From contig JBOHUC010000008.1 in the NCBI GenBank assembly GCA_050733935.1, positions 19,243 through 83,242 on the forward strand: 64,000 bases of DNA, given 5' to 3'. Each line of letters begins with the position of its first letter. The first letter of the stretch is position 1. Of the stretch, positions 27,821 to 36,185 are shown piece after piece. The notes below the pieces were generated by a model that was not told the origin of the DNA, did not search any database, and saw nothing but the letters and a program-made list of their open reading frames with translations. A program made the translations under genes and the position numbers. Origin of the DNA: JBOHUC01 sp050733935. GTDB taxonomy: Bacteria > Eisenbacteria > RBG-16-71-46 > DASYSL01.

Positions 27821-29029
27821 TTAAGCGCGGGCCGGAACCGCTCCGGCCGACACGTGAACGAGCGCCTGTGCGAGATCGTCGATCAGGTCGCGGGCATCCT
27901 CGATGCCCACGGACAGGCGAACCATACCCTCGGTCACGCCGGCTTCGGCGCGCTCTTCGGGCGTGAGGGCGAAATGCGACGACGCGGCCGGCACCGACAC
28001 GAGAGACTCGATGCTCCCGAGGCTCGCCGCGAGCTGAAACACGCGAAGCGAATCGACGAAGCGGGCCGCCGTCTGGAGGTCACCCGCGAGCTCGATCGTG
28101 ACCATGGCGCCCGGGTACTTCATCTGCGACTTCGCGAGCGCATGGTCCGGGTGCGAGGTGAGCCCCGGGTAGTGCACGCGCTCGACGAGCGGATGCTTGG
28201 CGAGAAACGCGGCCACCTCGTGGGCGTTCTGGCAGGCGCGCTCGACCCGAAGCGGCATGGTCTTGAGCGAGCGCTCGAGCAGCCAGGCGGCACTCGGGTC
28301 CATGCAGCCGCCGAGGAGCTTCCGCACCTTCCACAGGGCGACCATGCGCTCGCGCGATCCCATCGCGGCACCCGCCACGAGATCGCTGTGGCCGCTCAGG
28401 TACTTCGTGGCACTCTGGACGACGACGTCCGCCCCGAGCTCGAGGGGCCGCTGAAGGAGCCCGGTCGCGAACGTGTTGTCGATCACGAGCGCTGCATCCA
28501 CCGCCCGTGCCCGCTCGGCAAGCCGCCTGAGATCGACGAGCCGGAGCGTCGGATTGGTCGGGGACTCCGCGTAGACGACCTTCGGCCGGCTCTCGAGCAT
28601 GACGTCGAGCGAATCGAGCTCGCGGATCGAGAACCAGTCCACGGTCCAGCCGAGCCGGTCCGCCCAGTGGCTCAGAAACTCGAACGTGCCGCCGTAAATC
28701 TCGCGCTGGCAGGCGATCCGGTCCCCGGCTCCGAGCAGCATGAAGAGCGTGGACGTGATGGCGGCCATCCCGGACGAGAACGCAAGCGCGGCCTCCGACC
28801 CTTCGATGTTCGCGAGCTTCTGCTCGCACGCGGCGACCGTGGGGTTCGAGTAGCGCGAGTACACCATCGCGCCCGGGCCCTCGTGGAACGCCTCGAGCAT
28901 CGCGGCGAGCGAGCGGAAGCGGAACGTCGCGCTCTGATAGACCGGTGTCGAAACCCCGCCGAAGGGGTTTGCAAGGTGACCGGCATGCACGGCACGCGTG
29001 GCCGGACCCGGGCGCGGGTCAGACGACAT
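27821..29029 (-). CDS. Cys/Met metabolism PLP enzyme (cystathionine gamma-synthase/lyase family)
   Basis: This 402-residue fold type I PLP enzyme has YSRYSNPTVAACEQKLANIEG, VVYAESPTNPTLRLVDL, VIDNTFATG, and the PLP lysine K209 in QSATKYLSGHSDLVAGA. Family members act on O-acyl-homoserine, cystathionine, homocysteine or methionine; sequence alone cannot separate synthase, lyase, O-acetylhomoserine sulfhydrylase and methionine gamma-lyase here. A second family member lies at 53734 beside cystathionine beta-synthase, so this copy may do a different step. GGAGG lies just before the ATG at 29029. A divergent glycosyltransferase starts 97 bp away. Confidence 0.9.
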   Translation of the reverse strand: MSSDPRPGPATRAVHAGHLANPFGGVSTPVYQSATFRFRSLAAMLEAFHEGPGAMVYSRYSNPTVAACEQKLANIEGSEAALAFSSGMAAITSTLFMLLGAGDRIACQREIYGGTFEFLSHWADRLGWTVDWFSIRELDSLDVMLESRPKVVYAESPTNPTLRLVDLRRLAERARAVDAALVIDNTFATGLLQRPLELGADVVVQSATKYLSGHSDLVAGAAMGSRERMVALWKVRKLLGGCMDPSAAWLLERSLKTMPLRVERACQNAHEVAAFLAKHPLVERVHYPGLTSHPDHALAKSQMKYPGAMVTIELAGDLQTAARFVDSLRVFQLAASLGSIESLVSVPAASSHFALTPEERAEAGVTEGMVRLSVGIEDARDLIDDLAQALVHVSAGAVPARA

Positions 29030-29126
29030 AGGAGCCTCCGGTGGAAGAATCGGAGCGGCCGGATCGGCCGGGACCTTGGCAAGCGGGGTCGGACTCGTTA
29101 GAGTCGAAGCCAAGTCTAGGGAACCC

Positions 29127-30260
29127 ATGTCCCAACCGTCAAGACAGCGCCCGATCCCTCCCCAGGACGTCCGAACCGTGCTCGTCATCCGGCCCCGGTA
29201 CGTCGGGGACGTCTGTCTCACCCTGCCGGTTCTCACGAATCTGCAAAGAATCGTCCCCCACGCGGCAATTCATTACCTGGTCGAAGAAGAAGCCGCACCT
29301 CTGCTCGCCGAGGACCCGCGGCTCAAGCGCGTCTGGATCGCATCGCGGCGCGCGGGCGCCCTGGCCCAGGCCCGGCTCTACGCCGACCTCCACGCGGCCC
29401 GCTTCGACCTCGTGCTCGATCTCTTCTGCAATCCACGCACCGCCCTGTGGACGGCCGCGACCGGAGCCCGCTGGCGGGCCGGCTATCCGGGGAAGCGCCT
29501 TCGCAGCGCTGCGTACAACATCGCGGTCAAGACCGATGCGACGAGCGCGATCCGGTTCCATCTCGCGTCCCTCGAGGCGCTCGGATGGGAGACCGAGTAC
29601 GCGATCCCGGATCTCAGGCTCACGGACGGCGAGCTCAAGGCCGCGTGGAACCACCTGACCGAGCGCGGTGTCCCGGCCGGAACGCCGCTCATCGGATTTC
29701 ATCCGGGCGCCCGCTGGCCGACCCGTCGCTGGGCGCCGGAGGACTTCATAGCGCTCGGGAAGTCGGTGCTCGCGAAACGGTCACGCGCCTGGATCCTCGT
29801 GTTCGCAGGACCCGGCGAGGAGGAGCTCGCGCGCACGATCGCATCGGGCATCGGAAGCCCGCGCGCGATCGCGATCACGCACGTTGCGCTCCGGCGTTTC
29901 GCAGCCCTCGTCCGGCTGTGTCAGGCGTTCGTCGGCGGCGACTCGGGTCCAATCCACGTGAGCGTGGCCGTGGGCACGCCGACGATCGGGGTGTTCGGAC
30001 GGAATCTGCCCGAAATGTTCTTCCCCTACCCCGAGTCCGCCGGGCATCGCGCGGTGTACGCCCGCGTGTGGTGCTCCCCCTGTCACCGGAACGAGTGCGA
30101 TCACCTGTCCTGTCTGCGCGCGATTTCGCCCGACTGGGTCGGCGAAGTGCTCGAGAGCACGCTCGCGCACGCCGAAAAGGGCGAAGGCCGCGCGCCGACG
30201 CCGCTCGCGCCGGTGCCGAACGTCGTGCTCGGCGCGCCACGCCCGCGGCCCGCGACCTGA
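29127..30260 (+). CDS. Family 9 glycosyltransferase (ADP-heptose:LPS heptosyltransferase-like)
   Basis: This 377-residue GT9 (GT-B fold) transferase has VLVIRPRYVGDVCLTLPVLTNLQRIVPHA at the N-terminus, a middle linker with GFHPGARWPTRRWAPEDF, and the nucleotide-sugar site FVGGDSGPIHVSVAVGTPTIGVFG. A short Cys cluster near the C-terminus (CSPCHRNECDHLSC) is common in this family. It would add heptose or a similar sugar to lipopolysaccharide core at the inner face of the inner membrane, in line with LptD at the window's end. The ATG at 29127 follows a compact divergent region. Confidence 0.88.
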   Translation: MSQPSRQRPIPPQDVRTVLVIRPRYVGDVCLTLPVLTNLQRIVPHAAIHYLVEEEAAPLLAEDPRLKRVWIASRRAGALAQARLYADLHAARFDLVLDLFCNPRTALWTAATGARWRAGYPGKRLRSAAYNIAVKTDATSAIRFHLASLEALGWETEYAIPDLRLTDGELKAAWNHLTERGVPAGTPLIGFHPGARWPTRRWAPEDFIALGKSVLAKRSRAWILVFAGPGEEELARTIASGIGSPRAIAITHVALRRFAALVRLCQAFVGGDSGPIHVSVAVGTPTIGVFGRNLPEMFFPYPESAGHRAVYARVWCSPCHRNECDHLSCLRAISPDWVGEVLESTLAHAEKGEGRAPTPLAPVPNVVLGAPRPRPAT

Positions 30261-30290
30261 GCCCGACCTCGACGTGAGCACGACCGCGAC

Positions 30291-31139
30291 GTGAGCACGA
30301 AACCCATCGTCCTGCTCACGGACTTCGGCGAGACGGATTGGTACGTTGCCGAAATGAAGGGCGTGCTGCTGTCGCTTGCGCCTATGGCTCCGCTGGTGGA
30401 CTTCGCACACGAGGTGCCGCCGGGCGACGTGGTGCGGGCCGCGTTCCTGCTCGCGCGCGGGCACGTGGCGTTTCCGGAGGGCACCGTCTTCGTGGTCGTC
30501 GTCGATCCGGGCGTGGGGACCGCTCGCCATCCAATCGCCGTCCGCGCCGGAGGGCGGTACTACGTCGGCCCGGACAACGGAGTCCTCGAGGCGGCACTCG
30601 AAGTGTCCGGCGCGGAGACGCGCATCATCGCCGATCCGTCGCTCGCGGCTCGCGCGTCGGCGACGTTCCACGGGCGCGATCTCTTCGCACCCATCGCCGC
30701 GCGGCTTGCGCTCGGTGGCGAGACGGCCTTTGAGGCCGTCGGCCCGGTCCTCGAACGGCCGCAGCGCCTGCCGGCAATCGCGGGCGGCGCACAGCGCACG
30801 GGCCAGGACGTCCTCGCAGCCCGGGTCCTGCACGTGGACCGCTTCGGAAACGCGATCACGGGAATGACGAAGGCGGATTTCGAATCGTGGCTCGCGGCGC
30901 GTGATCCGCAGGGTGCTGTCTTCACGGTGTTCGGCGCGTCGGGCTCGCCTCCGACCGCGATCCACGGACTCTCGGTGACCTATGGGAGCGCGCAGGACGA
31001 AGCGCAGGAGTTCATCGCGCTCGTCGGATCCTCGGGCCTGATCGAGCTTGCCGTTCCGGGCGGACACGCGGCCCTTCGGCTGGGAGTCGCACCCGGGGAT
31101 CGGGTCGAGGTTCGATACGAGGAGCCGCCCGCTCGTTGA
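30291..31139 (+). CDS. SAM hydrolase (SAM hydroxide adenosyltransferase, DUF62)
   Basis: This 282-residue member of the fluorinase/DUF62 family splits S-adenosylmethionine to adenosine and methionine using water. Family marks are LLTDFGETDWYVAEMKGVL, VDPGVGTARHPI with D72 and R79, GPDNGVLEAAL, and HGRDLFAPIAARLA with H127. D72, R79 and H127 correspond to the Asp-Arg-His set reported for water activation in archaeal DUF62. No chlorinase/fluorinase signature is evident. The start is GTG, preceded by a 17-bp-offset duplication of CGACGTGAGCACGA. It may be cotranscribed with the glycosyltransferase 30 bp upstream; any functional link is unclear. Confidence 0.9.
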   Translation: MSTKPIVLLTDFGETDWYVAEMKGVLLSLAPMAPLVDFAHEVPPGDVVRAAFLLARGHVAFPEGTVFVVVVDPGVGTARHPIAVRAGGRYYVGPDNGVLEAALEVSGAETRIIADPSLAARASATFHGRDLFAPIAARLALGGETAFEAVGPVLERPQRLPAIAGGAQRTGQDVLAARVLHVDRFGNAITGMTKADFESWLAARDPQGAVFTVFGASGSPPTAIHGLSVTYGSAQDEAQEFIALVGSSGLIELAVPGGHAALRLGVAPGDRVEVRYEEPPAR

Positions 31140-31174
31140 GCCTCAGGCCCACCTCGCGGGGTGCACGGTCCCTC

Positions 31175-33061
31175 TCAACTCCCCTCTCGTCCCCGCAAGC
31201 GCACGCGAATCCGGTCGCTCCAGATCGCCTCGCCCTCGGCCTCTGAAGGAGTCGCTGACCGGATCTTCGCGGCCGATGGTCCGAGCCGGACGGCTTTGTC
31301 CACGTGCTCGAGCGTTCGATCCGCGATCGGCTGATCGGTCACGAGCTCTGCGCTTCCGGTGGCATCGGCCTTGAGACGCGCGGCCTCGAGATCCGGGATC
31401 GGCGTGCGGCTTGCGTACGCGATGAGCGTCGCCTCTCCGGGTCGGCCCGTAAGCGACCATTGATGCGCCCGGCCCCTTCGTGACCCCGGAAGCCGGTGCG
31501 ACGTGCCGCCCGCGAGCGGATTCCGGCGATCGAGATCGGGCGCGGGGAAGAGCAAGAACGCCGCGCCGGCCGTGTTGCGCTCGACGACGTACACGTGCAT
31601 CGAGTCCGAGCCCAGGATCTCGACCGTGAGACCGTCCTCGGGGACGATCACGTCACCATCCAGCGTGAAGATCCCCTGCCCGTCCCGCTCGCGGACGAAG
31701 ATCGCCCGCACGTCGAGAGGGCTTGGAACCGTGACCGCCGAGCCCGTCGAACTGGTCGAGAGCAAGGGCGGCGGCACGTTGCGCCACGGCACGAGCTCGG
31801 AGACGAGCGCGAGCCCGGCCAGGACCGCGGCACCGATCGCAAGCGCGCGCCACGGCACGGCGCTTTCGCGAGGCGCGTCCTGAATCCGAATGTTGAGCTC
31901 CGTCAGCACGCCCTGAAGCGCTCCCTCGAGGGCGCCGACGCTCGCGAACCGGTTTGCGGGATCCGGAGACAGCGCTCGCTCGACTGCACGCACGCACTGG
32001 CCGGAGGCATCCGGCCTCAGATCGCGCAGGGGCGTCCAGTCTCCGCGGGTCGCGCGCTCGCGCAGCTCCTCGATCGTCGTCGCGTCGATCGGATGGCGAC
32101 CGGTGAGGAGGCGATAGAGAAGCGCGCCGACCGAATAGACATCCGAGGCCCGGGTCGCCGGCCGGCCGTTGAGTTGCTCCGGGGCCATGACGAGCGGCGT
32201 TCCGCCCTCGGGCAGGATGCCGCTCTGCTCCGGGCTGATCTCCGCACCGGCCCCGAAATCGAGCAGCACCGTGCGCCCGGCTCGCGCACGCATGACGTTC
32301 GCGGCCTTCACGTCGCGGTGAAGGATTCCCGCCGCGTGCACGGCCGCAAGCGCGCGGCAGACGCGGACACCGACGAGTCCCGCTTCGCTCGGACCAAGCG
32401 GCCCCTTCTCGCGAAGGATGTCCTCGTACGTCTCGCCTTCGATGAGCTCGGTCCACAGCCCGAGGCGATCGTGGTGCACGTCGGCTCCGTACACGACGAG
32501 CACGTTGTCGTGACGCACGCGCGCGAGGCGGCGCGCTTCGGCGAGATAGCGTTCCTGCTCGACCGCACCGATCGGGCGATCGGCCCGCATGAGCTTGAGC
32601 GCGACCTCGCGCGCGAGCCCGGGATCCCAGGCCCGGTACACCTCGCTGTAGCCGCCGACCGCGATCAGGTCCCGGAGTTCGAGGTCGCCCCAGCGCTCGA
32701 ATGGAAGCGGATGGATCGGACGGGAGACCGCGCCCCCGGCGGCAGACGCGGTGGCGGCGGCGGCGCTTGCGGCAGCCGTCCCGGTCACCCCGTGCGTCGA
32801 GGCGGAGGCGGCGCGGACGAGGAAGCCCGGATCGATCGCGGAAGTCTCCGGGCTGACCGGCACGTTGAGAATGGGGATGCCAAAAGACGTGTCGGGATCG
32901 CCCCCACCGGCCTGCACCTGAAGGACAGGCTCGATTCGCCGCAGACGCTCGAGCCCCGGACGAAGGTCGGGCCGGCGCGAGAGCTCCGCCTCCCAGTCGA
33001 TCAATTCCCCTTCGAGAATCGCTTCGGTGAGGCGGGTTAGATCTTCATCCTGCTCGCTCAT
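31175..33061 (-). CDS. Transmembrane serine/threonine protein kinase
   Basis: This 628-residue Hanks-type kinase has an N-terminal regulatory stretch with an Ala/Thr-rich linker (about 85-112). The kinase domain (about 122-390) has a Gly loop GGYSEVY, K156, HRDVKAANV (HRD 248-250) and DFG 268-270. One membrane helix lies at about 403-422. The outer domain (FVRERDGQGIFTLDGDVIV, HVYVVERN) resembles DUF4384, which some bacterial STKs carry outside the membrane. Its start lies inside the upstream ECF sigma gene (17-bp overlap), a pairing seen repeatedly where kinase and ECF factor act together. The ATG follows GAGGAAATGG. Confidence 0.92.
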   Translation of the reverse strand: MSEQDEDLTRLTEAILEGELIDWEAELSRRPDLRPGLERLRRIEPVLQVQAGGGDPDTSFGIPILNVPVSPETSAIDPGFLVRAASASTHGVTGTAAASAAAATASAAGGAVSRPIHPLPFERWGDLELRDLIAVGGYSEVYRAWDPGLAREVALKLMRADRPIGAVEQERYLAEARRLARVRHDNVLVVYGADVHHDRLGLWTELIEGETYEDILREKGPLGPSEAGLVGVRVCRALAAVHAAGILHRDVKAANVMRARAGRTVLLDFGAGAEISPEQSGILPEGGTPLVMAPEQLNGRPATRASDVYSVGALLYRLLTGRHPIDATTIEELRERATRGDWTPLRDLRPDASGQCVRAVERALSPDPANRFASVGALEGALQGVLTELNIRIQDAPRESAVPWRALAIGAAVLAGLALVSELVPWRNVPPPLLSTSSTGSAVTVPSPLDVRAIFVRERDGQGIFTLDGDVIVPEDGLTVEILGSDSMHVYVVERNTAGAAFLLFPAPDLDRRNPLAGGTSHRLPGSRRGRAHQWSLTGRPGEATLIAYASRTPIPDLEAARLKADATGSAELVTDQPIADRTLEHVDKAVRLGPSAAKIRSATPSEAEGEAIWSDRIRVRLRGREGS

Positions 33062-33662
33062 CCATTTCCTCGGACAGTTTGAGAACGGCCCGCCGGACGA
33101 GCAGTCGCGCCGCATTCGCCGTGGGACGCTGCATCGCCTCGGCCACCTGCTCGTACGGAAGCCGCATTTCGACACGTAGGAAGATGGCTTCCCGGTAATC
33201 CTCCGGAAGCTTCTTGAGAGCCGCCTCGTAGCGCTTCACGGCTTCGCGTCCGATCGTCTCCTCGAGCGGCAGCGGACCGTCGTCGGGAAGGTCCTCCGGG
33301 ATCTCGATCTTCGTCGGGAGCCGCCGGAAGCGACGGATCTCGTCACGCACCTGGTTGTGCAGGATCTGCCGCAGGTAGGCCAGGAACGCTCCCTCGTGCC
33401 GGGGTACGAAATGGTCCAGATTGCGATAGGCCCGAATCAGCGTCATCTGGACGAGATCGGGCGTCTCGTTCAGATCGCGACACCCCGCCGGCAGGCGCCC
33501 GTGGGCCCACCGCTCGAGCACCGGCCGGTAGCGCGCGAGCAGGAGATCCTGGGCGATGCGATCGCCGGCACGAGCCCGCTCCAAGAGGGTCAACGTCGAA
33601 TCCAGGGAGACCGTTCGGAGAGACTCTTCCGGTTCTTCGGAATGCGGATCGGGCTTGAGCAT
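33045..33662 (-). CDS. ECF-family RNA polymerase sigma factor (STK-linked type)
   Basis: This 205-residue ECF sigma factor has a region 2 with RAGDRIAQDLLLARYRPVLERW, TPDLVQMTLIRAYRNLDHF and LAYLRQILHNQVRDEIRRF (core and -10 binding). Region 4 has ALKKLPEDYREAIFLRVEMRLPYEQVAEAM (-35 recognition). No anti-sigma gene is adjacent. Instead a kinase gene overlaps its 3' end by 17 bp, as in ECF groups thought to be controlled by a kinase. The ATG at 33662 lies after GAGGA; the upstream frame is non-conserved. Confidence 0.9.
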   Translation of the reverse strand: MLKPDPHSEEPEESLRTVSLDSTLTLLERARAGDRIAQDLLLARYRPVLERWAHGRLPAGCRDLNETPDLVQMTLIRAYRNLDHFVPRHEGAFLAYLRQILHNQVRDEIRRFRRLPTKIEIPEDLPDDGPLPLEETIGREAVKRYEAALKKLPEDYREAIFLRVEMRLPYEQVAEAMQRPTANAARLLVRRAVLKLSEEMDERAG

Positions 33663-33807
33663 GAGGATTCCTCGGGACGGCTCACGGAGAGCGAGACCGA
33701 AACACAGGCCCTGGAACCGCAGAATCAGAGGGGGAGGCCGGGCGAGGTGCGCCGAGGAGTGTGCACGCGACCGGGGCCGGAGGCAAGATGGCAACTACAT
33801 TATGTCA

Positions 33808-33826
33808 AACTTGCCCCGGGGCAACC
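33808..33826 (+). repeat. Palindromic element TTGCCCCGGGGCAA, intergenic copy B
   Basis: The perfect 14-bp palindrome at 33811-33824 lies 75 bp before the outer-membrane protein ATG at 33900, about the same distance as copy A from its gene. It is also upstream of the divergent sigma factor gene. Confidence 0.8.
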
Positions 33827-33899
33827 GACCGCAAGCTCCTCGAATGACGTTCTTCCAGCGGTAAGGGGCGATCTCCGACCCTTCCGGAGGAAGGTCCGA

Positions 33900-34469
33900 A
33901 TGCGTTCGTTTCAAGCCTTGTTGTTGTTGATGCTGCTCGTGCTCCCGGCGATCCCCTGTCATGCACAATCCGAGCTTGCACAGGATCACCGCTCGACCGC
34001 AGTCGGATTCAGCGATTTCGAGGCGCCGCTCGGTGTCCGCTGGTGGCTCGGTGAGTCGCACGCCGTAGGGCTGGACTTTGGCGTCGGCTTCTTCTCGGGA
34101 GATGTCGGGGCCCCGGGGGGAGGTACGGACGTCATCACCGGAGCTCTCGCCTTCCCGGTTCGGGTCACGTCGTGGGACCGACTGCGAGTCGCGATTCGAC
34201 CCGGTCTCAAGTATCAGAGGCGCGAATTCACGTCGATCATTCTGGGCGGTTTTATCTCGGACGAGGCCAGCAATGCCTACTCGGTTTCCGTCGCGCTCGA
34301 GCCTGAGTTCTTCCTGATCCGGAACTTCAGCGTGTCCGCCGCCGTTGGCGCGCAGGTCCGGTTCACGCACTACGAGGAGTCAGGCGAGGACACGAGTGAG
34401 TTCTTCAGCCAGGGGCAGACGCTGCTCGGCTTCGGCGTCCACGCCTACCTGTTTGGCGGCGCGCCCTAA
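33900..34469 (+). CDS. Outer-membrane beta-barrel protein
   Basis: This 189-residue protein has a signal peptide (MRSFQALLLLMLLVLPAIPC, ending about CHA) and alternating beta strands (GVRWWLGESHAVGLDFGVGF, LRVAIRPGLKYQRREF, FFLIRNFSVSAAVGAQVRF). It ends VHAYLFGGAP, typical of small OmpW-like or generic porin-type barrels. No ligand is evident. CGGAGG precedes the ATG and a hairpin follows. It is the only forward gene between the kinase/sigma unit and the protease operon. Confidence 0.8.
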   Translation: MRSFQALLLLMLLVLPAIPCHAQSELAQDHRSTAVGFSDFEAPLGVRWWLGESHAVGLDFGVGFFSGDVGAPGGGTDVITGALAFPVRVTSWDRLRVAIRPGLKYQRREFTSIILGGFISDEASNAYSVSVALEPEFFLIRNFSVSAAVGAQVRFTHYEESGEDTSEFFSQGQTLLGFGVHAYLFGGAP

Positions 34470-34475
34470 GAACGA

Positions 34476-34509
34476 GAACGGGGCGCCCTCGCGTGAGGGT
34501 GCCCCGTTC
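34476..34509. terminator. Bidirectional hairpin terminator
   Basis: A 15-bp stem (GAACGGGGCGCCCTC against GAGGGTGCCCCGTTC, one G-U) with a 4-nt GCGT loop lies between the convergent stops at 34469 and 34556. No clear T-run is seen. Confidence 0.65.
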
Positions 34510-34555
34510 GTGACGAAACCGCATCCGCGGGCCGAAGCTCGCAGTCCAGCCAACG

Positions 34556-36160
34556 CTAGATCTTCTTTTTGCCCTCGCTCGCGACCGCCAGCAGCTGGCG
34601 GGCCTGCGGCATGAGCTCGAGCGCCTTCTGCAGCTGGCCGTCGCCCTCGGCATCGATCCGGTAGCGGGCCACGAGACCGAACAGGTTCGATGCCACCTCG
34701 GCCTTGATCCGGCGCCGCACGTACTCGCTCTCCTCGTCGATCTGCAGCGCGGTCGGCTTCACCTTCTTGTCGGCCGCGAACTTCTTGAACTCCGCGACCT
34801 GGGCATCACTCGTGTTCCAGGTCTTCGCGAACTCGTCGAAGCTCTTCGGGAAGCGATCGCGGTCGTTGCCGACGAGCCGCGTGGCGAAGTCGAAGAACAC
34901 ATTCGCGCGCTCGAGCTCCATCTCGGCCACCGTGAGGCTCTCGGACGGCACGATCACGTCGGGACGGATTCCGCCGCCGCCGTACACCGTCCGGCCCGCG
35001 GTGGTCTGGAACTTCGGGCGCTTCGCGAGCGTGGTGTCATCCTCCGCGTCGCGCATGAACGCCTCTTCCTGATAGGTCTGTTTGTCCGTCTCCGAATAGT
35101 CCCTTTGAATCAACCGACCGCTCGGCGTGTAGTACTTCGCGATCGTGAGCAGCAGCGCCGATCCGTTCTTGAGCCGCATCTGGTTCTGGACGAGACCCTT
35201 TCCGAACGTCGTCACGCCCGCGACGAGTCCGCGGTCCGTGTCCTGAATGGCTCCGGCCGTGATCTCCGACGCGGACGCCGAGCCGTGATCCACGAGCACG
35301 ACGATCGGGAAATCGAGGAACTTGTTGCGATCCGATGCGAAGTAATCGCTCGCCGCATTTGGTCCGCGCCCCCGCGTGTAGACGATCTTCTGGCCCGAGG
35401 GCAGGAAGTGATCGGAGACTTCGACGGCTTGATTGAGAAGTCCGCCTGAATTAAATCGCAAATCGAGCAACAGCTCCTTCATTCCCTGAGCCTTCAGGGT
35501 TTCGAGCTTCTTCTCGAGCTCGGCGCCCGTCGCCGAGGCGAATCGCGTCACGCGGATGTAGCCGACGCCCGGACGGATCATGAACGCGTAGGGCACGGAC
35601 TCCTGCGGAATGCGCGCACGAATGATGTCGAACTCGAGCCGTCCGGCGGTGCCGTCGCGCTCGATCGAGACGTGCACGGTCGAGCCTTCCGGACCGCGCA
35701 GGGACTTGAACACGTCGTTGTTCGTCACGGTGTGAGGCACGTCGTTACCGTCGATCGCGACGATGCGGTCGGCCGCACGAATGCCGAGCCGGAACGCCGG
35801 CGTCCCCTCGAGCGGTGAAATGACGATGAGCTGCCCGTCACGGATGTCGAAGTTGATCCCGATCCCGGAGTAGTTCGCCTTGAACGATTCGCTGAACTGC
35901 TCGTAGCGGTCCGCGGGCATGTAGACCGAGTGCGGATCGAGCGTCGTGAGCATCCCGTCGATCGCACCCTTGATGAGCTTCTCGTTGTCGACGGGGTCCA
36001 CGTACTGCGACTGCACGTACGAGAGGACCTGTCCGAACAGGTCGAGCTGCGTCCTCAGATCGTCCTGGGCGGACAGTCCGGACGACAGACCTGCGACCAG
36101 TGCGACTCCGAGAACGCCCGCGATCCACCAGCGATGCCAGGTGCGAAACGTGCGATTCAT
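34556..36160 (-). CDS. ctpA: C-terminal processing peptidase (S41, Prc/CtpA)
   Basis: This 534-residue periplasmic serine protease has a signal peptide at 1-31 and a PDZ domain at about 95-180 (GIGINFDIRDGQLIVISPLEGTPA). The S41 catalytic pair is S296 in GSASASEI and K321 in TFGKGLVQ, 25 residues apart as in E. coli Prc (S430/K455). GGLLNQAVEV is the usual block before the active site. The roughly 120-residue helical tail is longer than in many CtpA proteins. It processes C-termini of exported proteins. It follows the aminotransferase gene by 25 bp. Confidence 0.93.
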   Translation of the reverse strand: MNRTFRTWHRWWIAGVLGVALVAGLSSGLSAQDDLRTQLDLFGQVLSYVQSQYVDPVDNEKLIKGAIDGMLTTLDPHSVYMPADRYEQFSESFKANYSGIGINFDIRDGQLIVISPLEGTPAFRLGIRAADRIVAIDGNDVPHTVTNNDVFKSLRGPEGSTVHVSIERDGTAGRLEFDIIRARIPQESVPYAFMIRPGVGYIRVTRFASATGAELEKKLETLKAQGMKELLLDLRFNSGGLLNQAVEVSDHFLPSGQKIVYTRGRGPNAASDYFASDRNKFLDFPIVVLVDHGSASASEITAGAIQDTDRGLVAGVTTFGKGLVQNQMRLKNGSALLLTIAKYYTPSGRLIQRDYSETDKQTYQEEAFMRDAEDDTTLAKRPKFQTTAGRTVYGGGGIRPDVIVPSESLTVAEMELERANVFFDFATRLVGNDRDRFPKSFDEFAKTWNTSDAQVAEFKKFAADKKVKPTALQIDEESEYVRRRIKAEVASNLFGLVARYRIDAEGDGQLQKALELMPQARQLLAVASEGKKKI

Positions 36161-36185
36161 GTTGGGCCTCCTCCGGGTGCGTCGG

